Shown here in pieces: positions 1-5,774 of a stretch of DNA of 18,633 nucleotides (the first letter of the stretch is position 1; every line of letters starts with the position of its first letter). Made by a program: the position numbers and the translations under genes. This DNA comes from Patescibacteria group bacterium (GTDB lineage: Bacteria; Patescibacteriota; Minisyncoccia; Phycocordibacterales; PALSA-1337): the NCBI GenBank assembly GCA_004298345.1, contig SCTV01000021.1, forward strand, positions 1 through 18,633. Direction: 5' to 3'. Below the pieces are notes generated by a model, which had not been told where the DNA came from, ran no database searches, and was given only the letters and a program-made list of their open reading frames with translations.

Positions 1-522
1 CCAAGAGCTAGCTGCTCCATATCCAGCATTGGTTCTACCTCCTCCCGAGCCTACTCTTGGATGAATATGTGTTTCCTCGCCACCCTGACCGCCGACAGAT
101 CCATAAGTAGTACTTGTCGCACTCACTCCTCGTGGGACGCGACCTTCGAGAGCATAGTATGGATTCCAACCGGCAGGACAAGCTCCATCAAAAAGAGCGA
201 TCATGCGTCCGACTGCACCGGTACCTCCTCCACCCTGCCATGTCGCATTACCTTGTGCATCAGAAGTGAGTACTTTTCCCGCACCAGGAGTACCACTCGT
301 GATTCGCAAACCTCCCGTAACCAAAAGAGAGTTCAAAGCCAAGCCACCATTTTTTACCTGATCAATACTACCCACGTTGATTGGAGCTGGAGCATTGTTG
401 GCAGGAGGATTGGCCGGAGCGGATGTCCAGTCAGCATTCACGACGCTCAAAGTGATTGCGAAGACAAGTGCCAGACCGGCAATAATCAGTGTTTTAAAAA
501 AATCTTTGGTGAGTGCTTTCAT
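1..522 (-). CDS. Secreted protein with phage tail collar-like domain (3' partial)
   Basis: An open frame runs from ATG at 522 through 174 codons to the left edge with no stop, so the C-terminus is missing. The N-terminus is a clear signal peptide: KDFFK followed by a hydrophobic stretch, with probable cleavage after VNA at residue 30. A Pro/Ala/Asn-rich linker and an INVGS segment follow, then GKVLTSDAQGNATWQ, a type of segment common in CPR surface proteins. Next comes ACPAGW...LEGRVPRGV...TTYGSVGGQGGEETHIH, which resembles the phage tail-collar (microcystin-dependent protein) domain. The product is probably exported and surface-bound, perhaps fibre-like; substrate and partner are unknown. 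It starts 11 bp after the stop of the small membrane protein gene at 534-905, so the two are probably co-transcribed. There is no Shine-Dalgarno sequence; the leader is AT-rich. The collar assignment rests on motif recognition only. Confidence 0.8.
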   Translation of the reverse strand, partial: MKALTKDFFKTLIIAGLALVFAITLSVVNADWTSAPANPPANNAPAPINVGSIDQVKNGGLALNSLLVTGGLRITSGTPGAGKVLTSDAQGNATWQGGGGTGAVGRMIALFDGACPAGWNPYYALEGRVPRGVSATSTTYGSVGGQGGEETHIHPRVGSGGGRTNAGYGAASSW

Positions 523-533
523 ATTATTATAAA

Positions 534-905
534 TTAATTAGTTTGAGTGCGAAGGGACTGAAGTGCTTTGAGCTTCTCTGCGTTAGTCATGGTTCCGTTC
601 GGTGGGCTAGTATCAGTTTGAGTCGTATTTTGTAAACTTTTACCTGAATCTGTCTGGTGGATCTGCCGTAAAGCCTGGAGCTTTTCCTCCTCAGTCATCG
701 GTACCGCTTGGGTATTGAGCTCACGCAATATTTCCAACTTTTCCTCTTTGGTCAAAAATTGATCATCCTGACTTACAGGGTGATATTTGCTTTCAAATAT
801 CTTACCAGCCAAAAGCGAGGTGAATACCCAGAGCACAAAACATGCCACGAGGAGAGCAAGCACCCCAACCACAAAACGACCTGAGCGACTATGTACATAC
901 TCCAT
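534..905 (-). CDS. Small membrane protein with three helical repeats, unknown function
   Basis: This is a 123-residue protein that I do not recognise as a named family. A short basic N-terminus (HSRSGR) is followed by one strongly hydrophobic segment at about residues 11-33. The likely topology is N-in, with the remainder outside. The exposed part holds three imperfect copies of a charged amphipathic motif at about 51-65, 70-84 and 106-120. The shared pattern is [L/M]T.(E/A)EKL..L..[L/I], for example LTKEEKLEILREL and MTEEEKLQALRQI. Between copies 2 and 3 lies a Ser/Thr/Asn/Gln-rich linker. The repeats could bind one another or a protein partner. The gene sits 11 bp upstream of the secreted collar-domain gene, which suggests a shared role at the cell surface. 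A TACAAT box at 912-917 lies only 6 bp before the ATG, with no good -35. Confidence 0.75.
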   Translation of the reverse strand: MEYVHSRSGRFVVGVLALLVACFVLWVFTSLLAGKIFESKYHPVSQDDQFLTKEEKLEILRELNTQAVPMTEEEKLQALRQIHQTDSGKSLQNTTQTDTSPPNGTMTNAEKLKALQSLRTQTN

Positions 906-968
906 GTCTTTATTGTACTACAGATCACCGGACTGGGTGGTGTGGATAAAGGAGGGTAGAAAAAACAG

Positions 969-993
969 AAAAAACCGCCACACGCGGTTTTTT
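969..993 (-). terminator. Terminator of the rplJ-rplL operon
   Basis: A perfect 10-bp inverted repeat (AAAAAACCGC, 5-nt loop, GCGGTTTTTT) is followed on the minus strand by TTCTGTTTTTT. It lies just beyond the structured element that follows rplL. The stem core is nearly the same as that of the rpsG terminator at 14505-14535. The A and T runs would also let it work on the plus strand. Confidence 0.85.
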
Positions 994-995
994 CT

Positions 996-1119
996 AAAAC
1001 ATTTAAAACTGGATGCAATTCGAGGCGCGAACCTGATTTTAGACCAAGACGTACATTGAGTACGTCGCGGGAGAAAATCAGGTGAAGCAACAAAGAAGTG
1101 CGCCAGTTTTAAATGTTTT
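996..1119 (-). repeat. Structured 3'-UTR element, copy A (after rplL)
   Basis: This 124-nt nested inverted repeat starts one base after the rplL stop codon and ends at the terminator. The outer arms (996-1012 and 1103-1119) are perfectly complementary over 17 bp. The inner arms CCTGATTTT/AAAATCAGG and an apical GACGTAC/GTACGTC stem sit inside. Read on the minus strand, unpaired or partly paired blocks CACTTCTTTGTT, TCCCGCGA, TCTTGGTC and GCCTCGAATTG recur almost unchanged in copy B (14551-14671), although the helices around them differ. That pattern suggests a selected RNA structure. The function is unknown. Confidence 0.8.
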
Positions 1120-1120
1120 A

Positions 1121-1510
1121 CTACTTCAATTCTACTTTTCCGCCTACTTCTTCAATTCTCTTCTTGAGTGCCTCTGCCTCTTCTTTCTTCATACCTTCTT
1201 TGAGAAGTGCTGGAGCTGCATCAACGAGATCCTTTGCCTCCTTCAAACCGAGACCCAAGACTTCCTTGACCACCTTGATCACACCAATCTTCTGATCACC
1301 AGCTGAAGCGAGGTGTACATTCATAGTACTCTTTTCCTCCTTTGCTTCTGCGGCTACTGCTGGACCCGCTGAAGCTACCGCTGCAGCTGAGACACCAAAC
1401 TTTGTTTCGAGTGTCTTTACAAGCTCATGAAGATCGAGCACTGACATCTTTTCGATGGTCTCAATCAAATCCTTGAACTTTGCTGGCACTGTTACATTTG
1501 CATCTGACAT
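1121..1510 (-). CDS. rplL: 50S ribosomal protein L7/L12
   Basis: This 129-residue protein is the L7/L12 stalk protein, present in several copies on L10 and needed to recruit and activate translational GTPases such as EF-Tu and EF-G. The N-terminal dimerisation helices (about 1-40, containing LDLHELVKTLETKFGV) are followed by an Ala/Glu/Lys hinge (about 41-60). The C-terminal domain has the expected conserved stretch KIGVIKVVKEVLGLGLKEAK and ends in EEVGGKVELK. Its length is slightly above the usual 120-125. It lies 22 bp after rplJ in the standard rplJ-rplL order and shares the L10 leader. Translation starts at ATG 1510 without a Shine-Dalgarno sequence. The transcript ends with the conserved structured element and a terminator. 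Confidence 0.98.
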   Translation of the reverse strand: MSDANVTVPAKFKDLIETIEKMSVLDLHELVKTLETKFGVSAAAVASAGPAVAAEAKEEKSTMNVHLASAGDQKIGVIKVVKEVLGLGLKEAKDLVDAAPALLKEGMKKEEAEALKKRIEEVGGKVELK

Positions 1511-1532
1511 GTGAATAATAAATTACGAATAA

Positions 1533-2021
1533 TTAAGCTTTTTTGCCTGCTACTGCGTTGAGTGCAATAACCAATCCCTGTATTGGCGAATTGATTACAT
1601 TTGCAAACATTGCGTACAAAGTCTTCGCTGGAGGAACGTTGGCAATCGCCACCATCTCCTCTTTTGTTTTGTACGCACCTTCAAACACACCTCCCAAAAT
1701 CGCCAGACTGTCTTTGTTCTTTTTCTGAAACTCATACACCTCTCGTGCTGGAGCAAGTAGATCTGCGCCATAGGCGATACCTACTTCACCATCGAGTGCG
1801 GGCATGGTCCCCGTTACTCCTCGAGCATCAAGTGCTTTTCGAGTAATGGTTTTCTTTGCCACAAAAAAAGTAACGTCAGCAGCCTTGAGTTTTCGACGAA
1901 GCACTGTTGCTTGCGACACTTTCAATCCGTGAAAATTTACAAATACCGCTGAGTTTGCACCCTTGAGCTCTGTAGAAACTTTCTCAAATATTTCTTTCTT
2001 TTTTGCTTTTGTAATTGCCAT
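1533..2021 (-). CDS. rplJ: 50S ribosomal protein L10
   Basis: This 162-residue protein is L10 (P0), which anchors L7/L12 dimers at the base of the stalk on 23S rRNA. The N-terminal RNA-binding part starts MAITKAKKKEIFEKV and contains the family pattern AVFVNFHGLKVSQATVLRRKLK, then a KKTITRKAL segment. The C-terminal helix that binds L7/L12 is represented by the region around NVINSPIQGLVIALNAV. Length is normal. In many bacteria L10 with L7/L12 binds its own mRNA leader, and a matching leader is present at 2211-2332. About 190 nt separate that attenuator from the ATG, and a large nested palindrome (2063-2171) fills most of it. There is no Shine-Dalgarno sequence before ATG 2021. Confidence 0.97.
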   Translation of the reverse strand: MAITKAKKKEIFEKVSTELKGANSAVFVNFHGLKVSQATVLRRKLKAADVTFFVAKKTITRKALDARGVTGTMPALDGEVGIAYGADLLAPAREVYEFQKKNKDSLAILGGVFEGAYKTKEEMVAIANVPPAKTLYAMFANVINSPIQGLVIALNAVAGKKA

Positions 2022-2062
2022 ACGAATCGCGAGCTGTATTTTTCTAGACCTGTGGAGTTTGC

Positions 2063-2171
2063 ATTATTCTCCCTTTTTTAAAGGGAGCACCGACAGTACT
2101 CTGGCGTGGAGGGATTTAGAAATCCAAATCCCTCGGCCTTCGGACCACTCCCTTTATAAAGGGAGAATAAT
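2063..2171. repeat. Nested palindromic element in the rplJ 5' region
   Basis: The ends ATTATTCTCCCTTT (2063-2076) and AAAGGGAGAATAAT (2158-2171) are perfect inverted repeats. Each end is also locally palindromic: CTCCCTTT/AAAGGGAG at 2069-2087, and CTCCCTTT with AAAGGGAG at 2148-2165. In the centre GAGGGATTT pairs with AAATCCCTC. The region can fold as one long arm or as three separate hairpins. The architecture resembles small non-autonomous palindromic repeats (MITE/REP-like), and it lies between the L10 attenuator and the rplJ start. Confidence 0.75.
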
Positions 2172-2210
2172 TCAAATACACAAGAACTATATTTTGATAC
2201 CTATCGCGTA

Positions 2211-2254
2211 AATTAAATTAAAAGGCGCCCAAGAGAACTAAATCTCTGAGGGCG
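2211..2254 (-). terminator. Attenuator hairpin in the L10 leader
   Basis: On the minus strand CGCCC, AGAGA, a short loop, TCTCT and GGGCG form a stem of two helices, followed by CCTTTTAATTTAATTT. This is a standard intrinsic terminator located before rplJ, so it should act as an attenuator. It fits control by alternative pairing with the upstream part of the leader. Confidence 0.75.
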
Positions 2255-2332
2255 GAGGAGAACAATGCTCGTGTAAGCATTTATTCGACCTAAATAGGGT
2301 TTATGTTTGTACCTATTGTCTCCGGCCTTTAT
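2211..2332 (-). promoter_or_regulatory. L10-type ribosomal leader of rplJ-rplL
   Basis: On the minus strand, starting at the predicted transcription start near 2332, the RNA reads GGCCGGAGACAATAGGT, then CCTATTTAGGT, an AATGCT/AGCATT hairpin, TCTCCTCCGCC, and a final hairpin. This order matches the L10 leader family, in which L10 bound to L7/L12 controls expression of its own operon. GGCCGGAGA can pair with TCTCCTCCGCC, which would compete with or set up the downstream attenuator hairpin. Assignment is by eye; a covariance-model search would settle it. Confidence 0.8.
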
Positions 2333-2338
2333 GGAAAG

Positions 2339-2367
2339 ACTATAGCATGTGGACCAAATAAATACAA
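2339..2367 (-). promoter_or_regulatory. Promoter for rplJ-rplL
   Basis: On the minus strand the -35 is TTGTAT (2362-2367), the spacer is 17 bp, and the -10 is TATAGT (2339-2344). The TGC before it gives an extended -10. The predicted start near 2332 matches the 5' end of the L10 leader. Confidence 0.75.
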
Positions 2368-2396
2368 GAAGCTGATACCCTAGAGACAAGCCTTAA

Positions 2397-2495
2397 TAGA
2401 GCCGTTTTTGGCCTGCACGCCAAAAACGGCTCTAAATCTAGGTTTGAATGGCTCAGTGAGCCATTCAACTGCTCAATATGGCTCTACAGAGCCAT
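2397..2495. repeat. Cluster of three related hairpins between divergent promoters
   Basis: Three consecutive palindromes share a GAGCC/GGCTC core. The first has perfect 16-bp arms at 2397-2412 and 2419-2434. The second has TTGAATGGCTCA and TGAGCCATTCAA around one base (2444-2468). The third has ATGGCTCT and AGAGCCAT (2478-2495). No gene lies here. The cluster separates the leftward rplJ promoter from the rightward promoter of the noncoding RNA. Confidence 0.8.
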
Positions 2496-2533
2496 TGCTA
2501 AAAACGCCTTCACAACACAGCATAAACAAGTAC

Positions 2534-2562
2534 TTGACTTTTAAAACAGAGTATGCTAGACT
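2534..2562 (+). promoter_or_regulatory. Promoter for the plus-strand noncoding RNA
   Basis: A -35 TTGACT (2534-2539), a 17-bp spacer and a -10 TAGACT (2557-2562) preceded by TGC form a strong extended -10 promoter. The predicted start is near 2569. This is the only convincing plus-strand promoter I found in the window. Confidence 0.8.
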
Positions 2563-2568
2563 ATACTT

Positions 2569-3095
2569 GTTGGTCATTCAAGTTGGTATTGTGGACAGAC
2601 CGGTAGTAGTTCTGGTTGTGGTGGGGCTCAAGCGATTGCCCCATGCAAGATACAACCGATAGATGACAAACCCAATCGCTTAAACTCTGTGTGGAGCCTT
2701 ACGAGCACAGAGCCGGTTACAGAAAGGTGGATCCTCTTTCAATTACAAGGCATGCGACGGGAAAGTCAACGCGCGCCGAGGTAAATAAAGATGCAGATCG
2801 GGGTGATCCAGTCTTACTCCCGCAGGATGGTCGCCATGAAGGGACTGACCAACTGATCTAGTTCGATTGAAAAATGAAGAGCACCCAGCTGTCCGAGAAC
2901 AGCATTGCCTATACAAAAGTTTCCCAAGGCAAGGGAGGGCTCAAGTTCTTTGTTGCAAAATGTGGTATCATGAAACGGTCCAAAAGTTCATCTCGGTGAA
3001 CCAAGGTCCGTAAGTTTCCTCCAGAACCGTCCTCGTACGGCTGGAGAGGTAGTCACGGTGGTGGGTTGCGCAAGCGGCCCACCACCTTCTCTTTT
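2569..3095 (+). ncRNA. Unidentified large structured noncoding RNA (about 530 nt)
   Basis: The segment has its own promoter and terminator and no credible reading frame. It is dense in complementary segments. ACCGG (2599-2603) pairs with CCGGT (2713-2717). That helix encloses GGTTGT/ACAACC (2614-2619, 2652-2657), GGGGC/GCCCC (2623-2627, 2638-2642) and CTCTGTG/CACAGAG (2685-2691, 2706-2712). The 10-nt loop of the GGGGC hairpin contains AAGCGATT (2630-2637), which matches AATCGCTT (2674-2681), an 8-bp pseudoknot. Further helices are TTTCAAT/ATTGAAA (2737-2743, 2866-2872), GCTGT/ACAGC (2888-2903), TTGCCT/AGGCAA (2905-2932), GTTCA/TGAAC (2986-3001), and CTCCAG-CCGT/ACGG-CTGGAG (3019-3046). I looked for the hallmark motifs of RNase P RNA, tmRNA, SRP RNA and self-splicing introns and found no convincing match. 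A divergent member of one of these families remains possible. Confidence 0.75.
3057..3095 (+). terminator. Terminator of the plus-strand noncoding RNA
   Basis: A 13-bp stem (3057-3069 with 3074-3086, including two G-U pairs) is closed by a GCAA tetraloop and followed by TTCTCTTTT. It marks the 3' end of the RNA that starts near 2569. Confidence 0.8.
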
Positions 3096-3111
3096 ATATT
3101 TAGAATTTTTA

Positions 3112-3150
3112 AAAAACAATCCCCGCGACGTAGTCGCGGGGATTGTTTTT
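3112..3150. terminator. Bidirectional terminator between rplB and the noncoding RNA
   Basis: Perfect 18-bp arms (3112-3129 and 3133-3150) surround a 3-nt loop. The arms begin with AAAAAC and end with GTTTTT, so the hairpin can stop transcription in both directions. It ends the leftward tuf-rplB operon and backs up the rightward RNA terminator. Confidence 0.9.
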
Positions 3151-3183
3151 AATTTATAATTTGAAATTGAGAATTTATTTCCC

Positions 3184-4038
3184 CTACTCCCCCTTCTTCT
3201 GCTTTCCCACTTTTCGGCGAGAAATAATATTGAGGTTTGAGTACTTCTTTGGAGTTCGTGTCTTCTGACCCTTTCCTGACGGCTTGCCCCATCGTGTCTT
3301 TGCACGTCGTAGACCTCGTCCTTGTCGGCCTTCTCCTCCACCGTGTGGATGATCCACTGGGTTCTGAGCAGTACCTCGAACAGTCGGTCTGATACCGAGC
3401 CATCGTGAACGTCCTGCCTTACCGATATTTACAAGTCGATTTTCATCGTTTGAAACCTCACCAACACATGCCCAGCAAGATTCGTGTACTCGTCTAATTT
3501 CGGTTGAAGGTAGCTTGAGGTGAGTGTAACCAGCATCGTTTGCCACTACCTGCGCAAAGCTACCTGCTGATCGCACCATTTTACCACCGTTACCTGGCTT
3601 GATTTCTACATTGTATACAAAAGTACCTACGGGGATTTTCTTGAGTGGAAGTCGGTTACCTGGAGTCACTTCAGCAGTCTCACTTACCATAAAAGTGTCT
3701 CCTACCTTCATAGACTTTGGCAAAAGGACATAGCGCTTTTCTCCATCAGCATAGTTTACGAGACCAATAAAACCGGTTCGGTTTGGATCGTATTCAATAG
3801 TCGCAATTTTGGCAGGAATATTGAACTTGTTATACATAAAGTCCACCTCTCGATAGAGTCTCTTGTGGCCACCTCCCTGATGTCGTACCGTGATACGTCC
3901 AGCACTATTGCGTCCCACATCTCGCTTGAAACCGTGAGTAAGTGCCTTGTGAGGATTCTGTGTAGTCAAGATCTTGCGATACAAGACGTTGGTCATGTGT
4001 CGACGAGAATCGCTGGTTGGTCTATATTTCTTAAGCAT
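3184..4038 (-). CDS. rplB: 50S ribosomal protein L2
   Basis: This 284-residue protein is L2, which binds 23S rRNA near the peptidyl-transferase centre and helps subunit association. The N-terminal part reads KKYRPTSDSRRHMT, then GRNSAGRITVRHQGGGHKR. The C-terminal signature VRGTAQNPVDHPHGGGEG includes the conserved histidines near the active site. The tail has the expected basic WGKPSGKGQKTR. It is about ten residues longer than typical L2. It is the last gene of the tuf-rpsJ-rplC-rplD-rplW-rplB unit, 10 bp after rplW. Normally rpsS would follow, but here a terminator follows and rpsS lies elsewhere in the window. ATG 4038 is preceded by ACC and no Shine-Dalgarno sequence. Confidence 0.98.
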   Translation of the reverse strand: MLKKYRPTSDSRRHMTNVLYRKILTTQNPHKALTHGFKRDVGRNSAGRITVRHQGGGHKRLYREVDFMYNKFNIPAKIATIEYDPNRTGFIGLVNYADGEKRYVLLPKSMKVGDTFMVSETAEVTPGNRLPLKKIPVGTFVYNVEIKPGNGGKMVRSAGSFAQVVANDAGYTHLKLPSTEIRRVHESCWACVGEVSNDENRLVNIGKAGRSRWLGIRPTVRGTAQNPVDHPHGGGEGRQGRGLRRAKTRWGKPSGKGQKTRTPKKYSNLNIISRRKVGKQKKGE

Positions 4039-4048
4039 GGTGGTTTAT

Positions 4049-4450
4049 TTAAATGAATTCGATCTTATCACCCTTGTTCAAAGACACCATCGCCTTTTTG
4101 ACGCCGGTCTGTACTCCAAACTTACCTCGAACAAACACCTTTCGTCGTGGAAGATTGATGATGTTTACTTTTCGAGGAGTCACTTTGTAGAGCTCTTTGA
4201 CCGCATGTGCGATGGTGCGCTTGTTGGCATTTGTCGAAACTTCAAAAGTGTACACATTTGATTCAGAAAGCAATCCTGCCTTTTCGGTTACTCGAGGCTT
4301 GGTAAGCACAGTGAGGTCAGCCTGACTTACGCCAGTAGAAACAGCTTTCGTCGTAGCCACTTTCTTTGGAGCAACAGCTTTCACCGCCTTTGGTGCTTTT
4401 ACCACCGGCTGTTCCTCTGTTGTTTTCTTTTTTGAGCTAAATAGTGACAT
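4049..4450 (-). CDS. rplW: 50S ribosomal protein L23 with N-terminal extension
   Basis: The core, from about residue 47 (LTKPRVTEKAGLLSESNVYTFEV) to the end, is L23, a primary 23S rRNA binder at the exit tunnel and docking site for trigger factor and SRP. The motif INLPRRKVFVRGKFG corresponds to the conserved basic hairpin. At 133 residues it exceeds the usual 95-100. The extra 45 or so residues are a low-complexity Lys/Ala/Val/Pro extension at the N-terminus. That position could place a basic disordered tail near the tunnel exit. No alternative downstream ATG gives a normal-length protein. Spacing to rplD and rplB is 10 bp each. Confidence 0.95.
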   Translation of the reverse strand: MSLFSSKKKTTEEQPVVKAPKAVKAVAPKKVATTKAVSTGVSQADLTVLTKPRVTEKAGLLSESNVYTFEVSTNANKRTIAHAVKELYKVTPRKVNIINLPRRKVFVRGKFGVQTGVKKAMVSLNKGDKIEFI

Positions 4451-4460
4451 GGTATTAAAA

Positions 4461-5123
4461 TTATGAAAGCTTTGCAGACAGTGTCGCGAGTGATGAAGCT
4501 GGATTGGTAATCACCAAATATTTGTAATTCATAATGGTGACTGGATTTACATTGCGGAGCTCATCTACCACGATGTTACTAAAATTGCCAAAGCTTTTCT
4601 CAACTCCTACATTCTTTGTATCAGTTGCAATATAGGCTGCGTTCTTGCGCTTGGTAGCCAAAGTTTCAAAGCCCTTGATACTGCCGAGATTTGAAAGCAC
4701 CTCTCGAGCCTCTTTTGCTTTCGGTGCATCAAATGATACAGAATCTACAAAAAGCACTTCGCCGTCTCGCATCTTTTTTGAAATGATGGTAAAGAGAGCC
4801 TTTGCCTTCATTTTGCGGTTGACCTTTCGGTCAAAATTCTTGTCATTGCGAGGACCGTGCGCTACACCTCCACCTACCCAAATCGGAGACCTCGTCGAGC
4901 CGTGTCGAGCCTGACCAGTACCTTTTTGCTGCCAAGGCTTTTTACCTCCTCCGCGGACTTCCCCTCGAGTCTTGGTATGAGCAATAGGATCACGAGCACT
5001 AGTGAGCATCGAGGCAACTACCTGATGCACGAGGTCGGCGTTCCAAGATAGGCCAAACACACTCTCGGGTAGTGAGATCTTGCCAGCTTCTTTGCCTTTC
5101 TGATTGTAGAGTGTAGCTTCCAT
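4461..5123 (-). CDS. rplD: 50S ribosomal protein L4
   Basis: This 220-residue protein is L4, an early assembly protein whose loop lines the exit tunnel. The loop signature is visible at about residues 44-95: ARDPIAHTKTRGEVRGGGKKPWQQKGTGQARHGSTRSPIW in pieces, including KPWQQKGTGQARHGS and the following GGGVAHGPR. The C-terminal half has the expected alpha/beta fold pattern ending around NYKYLVITNPA. It is somewhat longer than the common 200-207. In enterobacteria L4 represses its own S10 operon; no such leader was recognised here. It sits between rplC and rplW, 10 bp from each, in the ancestral order. Confidence 0.98.
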   Translation of the reverse strand: MEATLYNQKGKEAGKISLPESVFGLSWNADLVHQVVASMLTSARDPIAHTKTRGEVRGGGKKPWQQKGTGQARHGSTRSPIWVGGGVAHGPRNDKNFDRKVNRKMKAKALFTIISKKMRDGEVLFVDSVSFDAPKAKEAREVLSNLGSIKGFETLATKRKNAAYIATDTKNVGVEKSFGNFSNIVVDELRNVNPVTIMNYKYLVITNPASSLATLSAKLS

Positions 5124-5133
5124 GGTATTAAAA

Positions 5134-5751
5134 TTAACCTCGTATTTCGACTAATGTACCTCGCTTGCCTGGTACTGCACCTTCAAGGAAAATCTGATTG
5201 GCGACCGCATCAACATGAAGAACGGTGAGGTTCTTGACAGTGATTCGATCACTACCCATTCGGCCGGCCATACGCATTGCTTTTGGCACACGTCCACCGT
5301 TTCGAGTACCTCCAGAAATAGAACCCGGTTCTCGTTCTGAGTGTTTCTGACCGTGACTTCGAGGACCTCCACCGAAGCCGTGTCTCTTGACCACACCCTG
5401 AAAACCTTTACCTTTTGAAATAGCTGAAATCTCGACAATATCCCCTTCTTTGAAAGATGAAACGTCTATCTTTTCACCGACGGTAAAGGTTTTGCCCGCT
5501 ACTCCTGGGAATTCTTTGAAGGTAGAGAAGTTGCCCAAATCTTTTGAATGACCTTTCTGAGCTTTGTTGATATTCTTTACTTTTCGAGCACCAAAGCCTA
5601 CCTGCACAGCATCATAGCCGTCAGTCGCTTTTGACTTGATCTGGGTAACCACAAGAGGAGAAACATCACCAACGATAGTCGCTGGACGGACATTTCCGTT
5701 CTTGTCGAACACTTGTGTCATATTGACCTTTTTGCCGAGTATAAATTTCAT
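5134..5751 (-). CDS. rplC: 50S ribosomal protein L3
   Basis: This 205-residue protein is L3, which initiates 50S assembly and reaches the peptidyl-transferase centre. It begins MKFILGKKVNMTQVFDKNGN, a typical L3 start. The conserved loop KGKGFQGVVKRHGFGGG is followed by SHGQKHSEREPGSISGGTRNGGRV and MAGRMGSDRITVKNL. The glutamine in SHGQKHSE is where many bacteria methylate L3, though the modifying enzyme is not in the window. Length is normal. The start codon is preceded by ACACCCCC rather than a Shine-Dalgarno sequence. It lies 23 bp after rpsJ and 10 bp before rplD. Confidence 0.98.
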   Translation of the reverse strand: MKFILGKKVNMTQVFDKNGNVRPATIVGDVSPLVVTQIKSKATDGYDAVQVGFGARKVKNINKAQKGHSKDLGNFSTFKEFPGVAGKTFTVGEKIDVSSFKEGDIVEISAISKGKGFQGVVKRHGFGGGPRSHGQKHSEREPGSISGGTRNGGRVPKAMRMAGRMGSDRITVKNLTVLHVDAVANQIFLEGAVPGKRGTLVEIRG

Positions 5752-5774
5752 GGGGGTGTAGTTGGAATTCAGTA

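Noticed and set aside
61..537. Plus-strand frame of 158 codons
   Set aside because: It is antisense to the secreted collar-domain gene, which has a clear signal peptide and domain motifs. The plus-strand product is Ser/Thr/Arg-rich and shadow-like.
912..917. Leaderless promoter (TACAAT) for the small membrane protein
   Set aside because: The -10 is plausible, but no -35 is found at a suitable distance.
996..1119. attC integron recombination site
   Set aside because: The position after a stop codon fits, but the neighbours are essential ribosomal genes, no integrase is visible and the paired internal loops are not the attC pattern.
2408..2662. Plus-strand reading frame of 84 codons
   Set aside because: It starts inside the first palindrome, crosses the promoter and ends inside the structured RNA. 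It has no ribosome site and no protein-like composition.
2569..3095. RNase P RNA, tmRNA or SRP RNA
   Set aside because: Some short strings look similar (GGGAAAGTC near 2760, ACAGAAA near 2719), but their order and partners do not fit. There is no tRNA-like 3' end with CCA and no SRP core. A divergent member cannot be excluded without a model search.
2988..3403. Minus-strand frames overlapping the 3' end of rplB and the terminator
   Set aside because: They are out-of-frame shadows of rplB that run through a bidirectional terminator.
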